The notes beneath the pieces are model-generated. The model saw nothing but the letters and a program-made list of their open reading frames with translations. It ran no database searches and was not told the DNA's origin. Shown here piece after piece: positions 29,609 to 36,322 of a DNA stretch of 37,618 nt. Position numbers and translations under genes: made by a program. Origin of the DNA: Oscillospiraceae bacterium (GTDB taxonomy: Bacteria > Bacillota > Clostridia > Oscillospirales > Acutalibacteraceae); the NCBI GenBank assembly GCA_015065795.1, contig SVPO01000007.1, positions 1 through 37,618 on the forward strand, read 5' to 3'. The first letter of the stretch is position 1, and each line of letters starts with the position of its first letter.

Positions 29609-29637
29609 TTGACAAAGCCATGTGGCTGTGCTATATT
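29609..29637 (+). promoter_or_regulatory. Promoter of the 46-residue ORF and XRE gene
   Basis: Consensus TTGACA (29609-29614), 17-base spacer, TATATT (29632-29637), about 42 bases before the small ORF. Confidence 0.85.
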
Positions 29638-29678
29638 ATCCCGTAACAAGGGTGCTGCCCGGAAAGGAAGATTCTATC

Positions 29679-29819
29679 ATGGCCATCAACTGCGTTTCCG
29701 TCATGAACAGCTATGAATACCAGCAGCTGCAGAGCTATTACCAGCTCCGCGGCAGTTTTGTCATGCTTTCATGCGGGAACCGCAAACGGAATACAGGCTG
29801 TGATGATCCTGCGCTCTGA
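29679..29819 (+). CDS. Small ORF, 46 aa, possible leader peptide
   Basis: ATG 29679 is preceded by GGAAAGGAAG and by a consensus promoter, so translation is likely. The product (Tyr/Gln-rich YEYQQLQSYYQLRG, then a Cys-containing tail CGNRKRNTGC) matches no family I know and has no membrane segment. The frame is open further upstream to 29622 but without a ribosome binding site. A terminator-like hairpin separates it from the XRE gene, which has no promoter of its own that I can find. The pair may be one attenuated transcript. Confidence 0.5.
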   Translation: MAINCVSVMNSYEYQQLQSYYQLRGSFVMLSCGNRKRNTGCDDPAL

Positions 29820-29845
29820 GGGCAGAATAACACAGTGAATGTATC

Positions 29846-29880
29846 GCCGCTTGTCTCGTATGAGGCAGGCGGCTTTTGTT
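29846..29880 (+). terminator. Terminator or attenuator between the small ORF and the XRE gene
   Basis: 12-bp stem GCCGCTTGTCTC / GAGGCAGGCGGC (two G-U pairs), loop GTAT, then TTTTGTT. The XRE ATG follows 34 bases later. Confidence 0.78.
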
Positions 29881-29913
29881 ATATCCGATACAATCACGAA
29901 AGGAATGATCACC

Positions 29914-30162
29914 ATGACCAACATACCGGTAATCGACATGGCAGCAACCGGTCGAAACATCACCGCCCTGCGCCGCAGCGCCGGGATCTCGGTGCGTAAT
30001 ATGCAGTCTATCTTCGGGTTCTCCACCCCTCAGGCCATCTACAAGTGGCAGCATGGTGACGCGCTGCCCTCCATAGACAATCTGGTCATCCTTGCCGCGG
30101 TGCTGGGCGTGCGTCTGGATGACATCATCGTGTTCTCCCCTTCCGCGCAGGTGATCGCCTGA
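29914..30162 (+). CDS. XRE-family helix-turn-helix regulator
   Basis: 82-residue DNA-binding protein consisting almost only of a Cro/C1-type HTH. The first helix is GRNITALRRSAGISVRNMQ. The recognition helix lies in the FGFSTPQAIYKWQHGDALPS segment (about 35-55), and DNLVILAAVLGVRLDDII ends the fold. It has no sensor domain, so it needs another input or acts as a simple repressor. ATG 29914 is chosen with AAAGGA upstream; the same frame extends to 29839 but would cover the hairpin. A terminator follows at 30185-30212. Its targets are not evident, although the divergent promoters 29549-29637 are the closest candidates. Confidence 0.87.
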   Translation: MTNIPVIDMAATGRNITALRRSAGISVRNMQSIFGFSTPQAIYKWQHGDALPSIDNLVILAAVLGVRLDDIIVFSPSAQVIA

Positions 30163-30184
30163 CCTGTTTCCTGCGCAGGCAAAA

Positions 30185-30212
30185 GCCCTCCGTTCCCGCG
30201 GGAACAGAGGGC
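30185..30212 (+). terminator. Terminator of the XRE gene
   Basis: 13-base arms GCCCTCCGTTCCC / GGGAACAGAGGGC with one mismatch and a 2-base loop, 22 bases past the stop. The T run is poor on the plus strand, while AAAA precedes it, so the minus strand is also served. Confidence 0.7.
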
Positions 30213-30243
30213 GTGATTAACACTCGAATGAGCCAGTGAGTAT

Positions 30244-30294
30244 CTCAGCAGACGGGCAAAAGAGGCTACGCCTCCTTCTGTCCTGTCCGGCTGA
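30244..30294 (-). terminator. Terminator of ktrBA
   Basis: On the minus strand a core GAGGC-GTA-GCCTC followed by TTTTGC lies inside a longer imperfect hairpin closed by CTCAGC/GCTGAG. It is just downstream of the ktrA stop. Confidence 0.75.
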
Positions 30295-30299
30295 GTTTG

Positions 30300-30950
30300 T
30301 TATCTCAGCTTCTGAAGCTTTGTGGTGTTTGCGATAACGATAAGCTCCATGCCTTTTTCCAGCGGAAGCGCAGGATCGACGGTCGTACTGATTTTGCCAT
30401 CAATACGGATTGCCACCACGTTAATGGAATACTTCTTGCGCAGGCTCAGCTCGATCAGGGTCCTGCCAACCCATTCGTCCAGCACATCGATTTCCACCAT
30501 AGAGACTTCATCGGAAAGCTCTATCATTTCCGAAAAGCCGGATGAAATCAGATTTCTCGCAAGACGTATTCCGGATTCTTTTTCGGGGAAGATCACCTTG
30601 TCTGCTCCAACACGGCTCAGGATCTTCTGGTGCATCTCGTTGCCGCATTTGACGATTACTGTTTCCACTCCGGCTTCCTTGCAGAGAGTGACCGCCATGA
30701 CGCTCGCCTCCAGATTGCTTGCCATGGCGACAATGACAATGTCGATATTGGAAACGCCCAGTCGTCTGATCGCTTCGGGCTCGGTGATATCCGCGCACTT
30801 GCAGACGGGAATGGTCTCGATGGCGTTGTCGACGGTGTTCTGATCGATATCAACCGCCAGCACCTCCGCGCCGCTGTTGACAAGCTCCTCGGCGACCGCT
30901 CTGCCGTATCTGCCAAGTCCGAACACCGCGTATGTCTTGTTAAAGCTCAT
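30300..30950 (-). CDS. ktrA: Potassium uptake regulator KtrA (RCK protein)
   Basis: 216-residue cytoplasmic gating protein. The N-terminal Rossmann RCK_N domain has GLGRYG at 11-16 and VDID after beta-2 (binding ATP/ADP or NAD). The RCK_C domain follows (about 135-216; MVEIDVLDEWVGRTLIEL). In other Firmicutes RCK_C of KtrA binds c-di-AMP, which closes the channel; this is known for the family and not shown here. An octameric KtrA ring sits under the KtrB dimer. It starts 15 bases after the ktrB stop on the same strand, so ktrBA is one operon with ktrB first. Confidence 0.94.
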   Translation of the reverse strand: MSFNKTYAVFGLGRYGRAVAEELVNSGAEVLAVDIDQNTVDNAIETIPVCKCADITEPEAIRRLGVSNIDIVIVAMASNLEASVMAVTLCKEAGVETVIVKCGNEMHQKILSRVGADKVIFPEKESGIRLARNLISSGFSEMIELSDEVSMVEIDVLDEWVGRTLIELSLRKKYSINVVAIRIDGKISTTVDPALPLEKGMELIVIANTTKLQKLR

Positions 30951-30965
30951 ATAATCTGTCCCTTC

Positions 30966-32324
30966 TTATCCCACGATTATTTCTTCAACCGGGTTTCTTA
31001 CTATATTCTGGTTTTCTTTCTTCTGGTTAAATGCCACCGCAAGCGATATGGGGCCTACTCTGCCCAGATACATCGTTGCGATAATGATCAGCTTGCCGAT
31101 GCTGTTGAGCGAGGCGGTCAGGTTTCGCGTAAGTCCCACCGTCGCCGTCGCACTGACGGTTTCGTAAAGGATATCGATCGCCGAAGCGTCCGTAACGGCA
31201 GCGAGGAGAACCGTCGAAACCATCATGATGATGAAGGACATGGAGGTGACCGCCACCGCTTTGCGTACCGTCTGGTTTGTTATCCTTCTGCCAAACAGCT
31301 CGGTGTCCTCTTTATTGCGAATGGAGGAGAACGCCGACGCAAAGATGATCACGAAGGTGACGGTCTTGATTCCGCCGGCTGTTCCCACGGGCGAGCCGCC
31401 GATGAACATCAGCAGCAGACAGACTATCGCCGAGGCGTTTGTCAGATTCTCCTGCGGTATGGTTGCAAATCCGGCGGTCCTTACCGTAACCGACTGAAAC
31501 ACAGATGCCTGAATCTTCTGCAGCAGCGTGTAGTCCTTCATGGTCTGCGGATTGCTGTATTCAAAGACAAAGATCAGAACGGCTCCGGCAGCCAGCATGG
31601 TCAGCGTCGCGGTGATAGCGATCTTGCTGTGCAGGGTAAGGGAGCGGAAGAACTTCGCTTTCCTTCTGCGCCTGTCCTTCAGCACGCGCAGCACATCCCA
31701 CCAGACGATATAGCCCAAGCCGCCCAGAACGACCAGTCCGCAGGTTGCGAGGTTGACCATAGGATTCAGGGCATAATTGCAAAGGCTGTTTTCCGCGATG
31801 ATATCAATTCCGGCGTTGCAGAACGCGGATATCGACGTGAACACCGAGATCCATATGCCTTTCGCGCCGAACTCGGGAATGAACACGGTCATATACAGCA
31901 GCGCGCCAATGCCTTCGATGATAAACGTGCCTGCCACCACTCTCTTTACAAAGCGAATGAGCCCGGACAGGGAATTCAGATTAAAGGCATCCTTCAGAAG
32001 CAGCCGGTCGGCTATGCCCATTTTCCTGTGCAGGAGGATCATCAGTCCGGACATGATGGTTATGACGCCAAGTCCGCCGATCTGAATCAGCAGCAGGATC
32101 ACGATCTGCCCGAAAACGCTCCAGGATGTAACCGTCGGCGTCACCACCAGTCCTGTAACACAGGTGGATGTCGTAGCCGTAAACAGCGCGTCAAGAAAGG
32201 GCGTTGCCTTTCCGTCCGCAGAGCTTATGGGCAGCGAAAGCAATATCGCGCCTGTCAGTATCGCGGCAAGAAAGCTCAGCAGAATAATGTGCGTTGTCGA
32301 TAATGAAAGCAGTCGTTTTTTCAT
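30966..32324 (-). CDS. ktrB: Potassium uptake membrane subunit KtrB
   Basis: 452-residue K+ (Na+-dependent) translocating subunit of the SKT superfamily, with four M1-P-M2 repeats. The four selectivity-filter loops are visible: TSTCVTGL (about 52-59), SISAFCNAGID, VTVRTAGF and ATATVGLTRNL, each with its central Gly. KtrB is usually 440-460 residues, shorter than TrkH, as here. It has a promoter (32370-32398) about 45 bases ahead and is followed by ktrA. The neighbouring trkAH operon encodes a second system. Confidence 0.94.
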   Translation of the reverse strand: MKKRLLSLSTTHIILLSFLAAILTGAILLSLPISSADGKATPFLDALFTATTSTCVTGLVVTPTVTSWSVFGQIVILLLIQIGGLGVITIMSGLMILLHRKMGIADRLLLKDAFNLNSLSGLIRFVKRVVAGTFIIEGIGALLYMTVFIPEFGAKGIWISVFTSISAFCNAGIDIIAENSLCNYALNPMVNLATCGLVVLGGLGYIVWWDVLRVLKDRRRRKAKFFRSLTLHSKIAITATLTMLAAGAVLIFVFEYSNPQTMKDYTLLQKIQASVFQSVTVRTAGFATIPQENLTNASAIVCLLLMFIGGSPVGTAGGIKTVTFVIIFASAFSSIRNKEDTELFGRRITNQTVRKAVAVTSMSFIIMMVSTVLLAAVTDASAIDILYETVSATATVGLTRNLTASLNSIGKLIIIATMYLGRVGPISLAVAFNQKKENQNIVRNPVEEIIVG

Positions 32325-32369
32325 AAATAGTTATACCCCTCAAGCGTACGGGTTCTTTTTACTTTGAAT

Positions 32370-32398
32370 ATTATACCACTCTTGTCGCGTCATTTCAA
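32370..32398 (-). promoter_or_regulatory. Promoter of ktrBA
   Basis: On the minus strand: TTGAAA, 17-base spacer, TATAAT. The leader is only about 40 bases, too short for a c-di-AMP riboswitch. Confidence 0.85.
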
Positions 32399-32461
32399 TA
32401 ACATGGCTTCGGTCTGCGCCGCAGCCTTCCCTGAAATAATGAAACGCAAACGCATCGCGTC

Positions 32462-32497
32462 AAAAGAGCGCCGCCGGCATTGCCGCGGCGCTCTTTT
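32462..32497 (-). terminator. Terminator of trkAH
   Basis: Arms AAAAGAGCGCCG / CGGCGCTCTTTT with an inner CGGC/GCCG, giving TTTT on the minus strand and six T residues on the plus strand. Confidence 0.9.
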
Positions 32498-32501
32498 TTG
32501 C

Positions 32502-34043
32502 TCAGAACTTTGACCATGTTCTCCTGTTGAACAGGAGAAGAACAGGCAGGATCTCCAGTCTGCCCAGCATCATGGTCAGCGCAAGAATGATCTTTGAGAA
32601 GGCACTGAAGCCTTCATAGCTCGCATACGGACCGATTCCTTCAAATCCCGGACCGATATTTGAAATGCAGGCAAGCACGGCAGAGAAATTACTGAAAAAT
32701 CCGTGCTTAACCTCGTATTCGCCAGCATCGGATACTATGCTCACGGTCTGTCCGTTTACCGGATCAAAGGACAGCAGGAACAGTACCGCAAGGAAAATGA
32801 ACGAATACAGCGTGATGAAGCCGAACACATCATTGATGGTTTTCTGCTCCAGCGTCTTGCCCTCAAATTTGGTTTTGGGAACATATCTGGGATTGATAAG
32901 CTTGCGGACGTTGATGTAAGCGCCCTTCATTGCCATGATGATTCTGGAGGTTTTGACGCCGCCGGCGGTGGAACCGGCCATGGCACCGGAAAACATCGCC
33001 AGAACAAGGGTGGTCTTTGCAAGCATCGGCCAGACGTTATAGTCGGTGGTTGTAAAGCCTGCCGTTGTCAGCAGTGATGCCACCTGGAACAGCGAATGTC
33101 GGAACGCTTCTTCGGTTGTATAGTTCTGTGGGAAGGACTCAAACTGTCCCACGAGACTCAGGAACACAATTCCGATCGCGGCGGCGACAATTATGAAGTA
33201 AGTGCGGAATTCCTCACTGCGAAGCACCTCTTTGACTTTGCCGATCAGAAGCAGATAATACAGGCTGAAGTTACAGCCGTACAAAATCAGAAAGACAGCC
33301 ATCACATACTGCGAAAACGGGTTGAACAGCTCCATGCTGTTGGGGATAAATCCAAAGCCTCCCGTGCCGGCACAGCCGAAGGTCGCCAGCAGGCTGAAGA
33401 AGAACTGATCGTTTTCGTATCCGGGAATCGGCTTGTCCATCATCAGGACAACCACCTCAAGAATCGTCAGACCGAGATAGATCAGGTAAAGAATTCTTGT
33501 GGTAACCTTCATCTTTGAGACGATCTTACCAACCTGCGGACCGGGGCTTTCGGCGCGCAGCAGGTGCATGGATGAACCGTCGTTGCTTTCCGGGATAAAG
33601 ATGAGCACAAACACAAGAACGCCCATACCGCCGATCCAGTGGGAAAAGCTTCTCCAGAAAAGCGTGGAGCGAGACATTTCCGTAATGTCATTGATGATAC
33701 TTGCCCCTGTGGTGGTAAACCCTGACATTATTTCAAAGCAGGAATCCACATAATTCGGGATATCTCCGTTGATCACGAAGGGCACCGCACCGAACAGGGT
33801 CATAACGACCCACACCATTGCGGTAAGAGCAAAACCCTCCTTCTGATACAGCTGATTGCGCGCCGGCTTGAGCATCTGCAACAGAGTTCCACCGATCGCC
33901 AGAACAGCGATGGGAACAATAAACGCAATCTTATTGATCAAAGCCTCGCTATAGATAAAACTGACCAGCAGAGGCGCGCTCATCAATATCGCCTCAAGGA
34001 TCATTATTTTGCCAAGAATTTTTCCTAACTTTCTGTAATTCAT
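32502..34043 (-). CDS. trkH: Potassium uptake membrane subunit TrkH
   Basis: 513-residue SKT-superfamily K+ transporter, longer than the KtrB next door because of two extra N-terminal membrane segments, the TrkH layout. Filter loops are SGFTTTGASI (about 107-116), FGCAGTGGFGF, LLTTAGFTTTDY and ISNIGPGFEGIGP near the end. HWIGGMGVLVF is another TrkH hallmark. It starts 9 bases after the trkA stop, with AAGGTGA as ribosome binding site, so the operon order is trkA-trkH. The terminator at 32462-32497 closes it. Confidence 0.94.
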   Translation of the reverse strand: MNYRKLGKILGKIMILEAILMSAPLLVSFIYSEALINKIAFIVPIAVLAIGGTLLQMLKPARNQLYQKEGFALTAMVWVVMTLFGAVPFVINGDIPNYVDSCFEIMSGFTTTGASIINDITEMSRSTLFWRSFSHWIGGMGVLVFVLIFIPESNDGSSMHLLRAESPGPQVGKIVSKMKVTTRILYLIYLGLTILEVVVLMMDKPIPGYENDQFFFSLLATFGCAGTGGFGFIPNSMELFNPFSQYVMAVFLILYGCNFSLYYLLLIGKVKEVLRSEEFRTYFIIVAAAIGIVFLSLVGQFESFPQNYTTEEAFRHSLFQVASLLTTAGFTTTDYNVWPMLAKTTLVLAMFSGAMAGSTAGGVKTSRIIMAMKGAYINVRKLINPRYVPKTKFEGKTLEQKTINDVFGFITLYSFIFLAVLFLLSFDPVNGQTVSIVSDAGEYEVKHGFFSNFSAVLACISNIGPGFEGIGPYASYEGFSAFSKIILALTMMLGRLEILPVLLLFNRRTWSKF

Positions 34044-34052
34044 AACGTCACC

Positions 34053-35408
34053 TTACTCGAACACATCGTTCAGATCATCGAAGTTCTTGTGTGTCGTTAC
34101 AATTACGACATTATCTCCCAGCCTGATTTCTGAATTACCGTCAGGAATGATAGTTTCGTTCTCGCGGATGATGCAGGCAACCAGACAGTTTTTCTTGATT
34201 TTCAGATCCTTCAGCGGTCTGTCGTAGAAGTATTCCTGACGCTTGGCGGAAAACTCCAGAGCTTCCACCTGATCGTTGACCAGCTGGTACATGGTCAGCA
34301 CGTTGCTGCCCACGGTGTTTGCAAGGGCGCGGATGTAACCGATGATCCTGCCGGCTACGATATGCTTGGGAGAGACGGTATTGTTGATCCCCAACTCGTC
34401 GAGCATACCGAAAAGATCCGCACTCTTGATCTGAGCAATGGATTTTTTAACCTTCTTTTTGTTGGCGAACATCGACACGATCATGTTTTCCTCGTCAATG
34501 TCCGTCAGCGCCACAAAGGCATCCATTGCCTCTATGCCTTCCTCGATGAGGATATCGTGCTGCGTGCCGTTGCCGCACACCACCGTTACACGGGGCAGAA
34601 GCTCTGCCAGCTCCTCGGCTTTTTCCGGATCGGTTTCGAGAAGCTTCACGGCATATTTCTTTCTGGAGAGCGCATCCGCCAGATAATATCCGATCCTGCC
34701 GCCGCCGACAATCATTATGTTCTTGAACGGCGACTTCACAAGATTGGTTTCCGCAAGGAAATCGCCAAGCTTTCTTGCCTCTGAGGTGAAGTGGATGCGA
34801 TCGCCTTCCTCGATGCGGAAATTACCGGAAGGAATGATAACCTCATCGCCGCGCTGCACGGCACAGATAAGCACTCTGGTCTGCAGCTTTTTGCCGAGGG
34901 TAATAAGCGTTTCTCCCACAAGGGAACAGCCTTTTTCCGCCACGACCTCAACAAGGGATACTCTGCCCTTGGCAAAATGCTCGATCTGCGCAACCGACGG
35001 AAGGTTGATGATGTTGAAGATCTCGTTCGCCATTTCCCTTTCGGGATTGACGATCATGGCAATGCCCAGATCGTCCTTCATGGCGATGATCTGCTTTCTG
35101 TAGTCCGGATTGCGCACACGGGCAATGGTATTCTTTACGCCGATTTTCTTTGCCACAAGGCAGGCGAACACATTCAGCTCGTCACTGTCGGTGAGCACTA
35201 TTGCAAGATCGGCATCCTCCATGTTCGCTTCCTTCTGGATGTCGAGGCACGCACCGTTTCCCACAACGCCGAAAACGTCGTACTTCTCTATCAGGTTTTC
35301 GACCTTGGCTTTATCCTCGTCGATAATGGTGATGGTATGATCCTCGTCGGACAGATTTTTCAGTATGGTCCGGCCAATGGTACCCAGACCGATGATTACA
35401 ATTTTCAT
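34053..35408 (-). CDS. trkA: Potassium uptake regulator TrkA (double RCK)
   Basis: 451-residue peripheral regulator with two RCK units in tandem. The first Rossmann loop is GLGTIG (7-12), with IIDEDK after beta-2. The second is VGGGRIG (about 234-240). Each is followed by an RCK_C segment; GETLITLGKKLQTRVLICAVQRG is in the first, and PLKDLKIKKNCLVACIIRE in the second. TrkA forms a tetramer under TrkH and gates it according to NADH and ATP. GAGGTAAAG precedes the ATG. The promoter is at 35491-35519, and a TGATAC/GTATCA repeat lies in the leader. Confidence 0.95.
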   Translation of the reverse strand: MKIVIIGLGTIGRTILKNLSDEDHTITIIDEDKAKVENLIEKYDVFGVVGNGACLDIQKEANMEDADLAIVLTDSDELNVFACLVAKKIGVKNTIARVRNPDYRKQIIAMKDDLGIAMIVNPEREMANEIFNIINLPSVAQIEHFAKGRVSLVEVVAEKGCSLVGETLITLGKKLQTRVLICAVQRGDEVIIPSGNFRIEEGDRIHFTSEARKLGDFLAETNLVKSPFKNIMIVGGGRIGYYLADALSRKKYAVKLLETDPEKAEELAELLPRVTVVCGNGTQHDILIEEGIEAMDAFVALTDIDEENMIVSMFANKKKVKKSIAQIKSADLFGMLDELGINNTVSPKHIVAGRIIGYIRALANTVGSNVLTMYQLVNDQVEALEFSAKRQEYFYDRPLKDLKIKKNCLVACIIRENETIIPDGNSEIRLGDNVVIVTTHKNFDDLNDVFE

Positions 35409-35440
35409 TATCGCTTTACCTCAAAGACGACTCAATGGGA

Positions 35441-35461
35441 TGATACGGTGTACAGGTATCA
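35441..35461. promoter_or_regulatory. TGATAC-N9-GTATCA inverted repeat in the trkA leader
   Basis: Perfect 6-base arms around nine bases, about 25-45 bases downstream of the predicted trkA transcription start. It could be an operator or a small leader hairpin. Confidence 0.35.
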
Positions 35462-35490
35462 GCCACCGTATTCGTTACTATTATGACCGT

Positions 35491-35519
35491 ATTGTATAAT
35501 ATCATCGAGGAAAATGCAA
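35491..35519 (-). promoter_or_regulatory. Promoter of trkAH
   Basis: On the minus strand: TTGCAT, 17-base spacer, TACAAT, about 83 bases before the trkA ATG. Confidence 0.75.
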
Positions 35520-35621
35520 GATTCTGAGTTCTCGGTCATTCATTTCCACGCCAAAGACAGCAGTCCTGCTTTCACGATCAACTATAGGCTTGTTCAGTTG
35601 CAAGTCAGAAAGTAAGCAAAG

Positions 35622-35664
35622 AAGCACATCCACAGCTCGTTACGAATTGCGGATGTGCTTTTTC
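35622..35664. terminator. Terminator downstream of the 35681 pseudogene
   Basis: 10-bp stem AAGCACATCC / GGATGTGCTT with partial inner pairing, followed by TTTTCCG on the plus strand and CTTTGC on the minus strand. It lies between the trkA promoter and the pseudogene; nothing else was seen in 35520-35680. Confidence 0.8.
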
Positions 35665-35680
35665 CGTGACTGACATGCGG

Positions 35681-36026
35681 TTAAACCTCTGCAAGAAGTG
35701 AACTGCCTTTGGGTTTATCCATTGCCAGCTTTCAGAGAGTTCAATTTTTCCGTTTTGCAAAACCTTTGGCACACTATGGCATACTCCGACCCGTATCTGA
35801 TTATGCGCATTTATGTGCTGATAATAAAAATCCAGTTCACCGTTCCCGGCTACGGTTCCGATCAGATGACCTCTGACTATTTCTCCGCCCGAATTATCCG
35901 CCCACAGAATATTATCATTCTGGTGGTAAAAAACATTGTGCTTCCGTCAACTTCACCGTTCTCTGTGTTCTCCCGAGGGATAAAGAATCTTCCGTCATAT
36001 GAAATAGATTGTGTTTCATTTTTTAC
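35681..36026 (-). pseudogene. Frameshifted small protein of the 'n-acetylglutamate synthase'-annotated family
   Basis: Read through two frame changes, the minus strand encodes a recognisable protein of about 110 residues. It starts with ISYDGRFFIPRENTENGEV, continues as YHQNDNILWADNSGGEIVRG with HLIGTVAGNGELDFYYQHIN, and ends LSESWQW then DKPKGSSLLAEV-stop. These match small Firmicutes proteins often mislabelled n-acetylglutamate synthase. The first shift is at a run of six A (35928-35933, plus strand), where seven would restore the frame. The second is near 35715-35728, after WQW. The start codon is also unclear. Two lesions make sequencing error less likely than decay. Confidence 0.75.
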
Positions 36027-36085
36027 ACACCGTAATCGATTGCATTTAATAACTTTATAATATGCAACAGATTTCACTTTGCCAC

Positions 36086-36114
36086 TTGATACACATATGT
36101 ATATATGATATACT
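36086..36114 (+). promoter_or_regulatory. Promoter of the secreted protein gene
   Basis: TTGATA (36086-36091), 17-base spacer, TATACT (36109-36114). The leader to the ATG is about 200 bases, AT-rich, with a 9-base inverted repeat TGTGAAAGT (about 36129) / ACTTTCACA (about 36212). Confidence 0.75.
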
Positions 36115-36322
36115 TAACGATATTAAAGTGTGAAAGTATATCAATTTACAATTCTGAACATTTCAGTTGATTCTTTTTCGCTATCGGATGCGGCGAATCG
36201 TTACACATAGTTACACTTTCACAGAGTATGACAAGCAAACACATTTGAAAAGGTCGTCAGAGTTTATTTGGAAAAACGCGCAGCATTTAATGCTATTGAA
36301 AAAAGAATTGGGAGGACAGAAA

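Noticed and set aside
35409-35490. c-di-AMP (ydaO) riboswitch before trkA
   Set aside because: The predicted leader is about 75-80 bases, too short for that riboswitch, and none of its conserved core was recognised.
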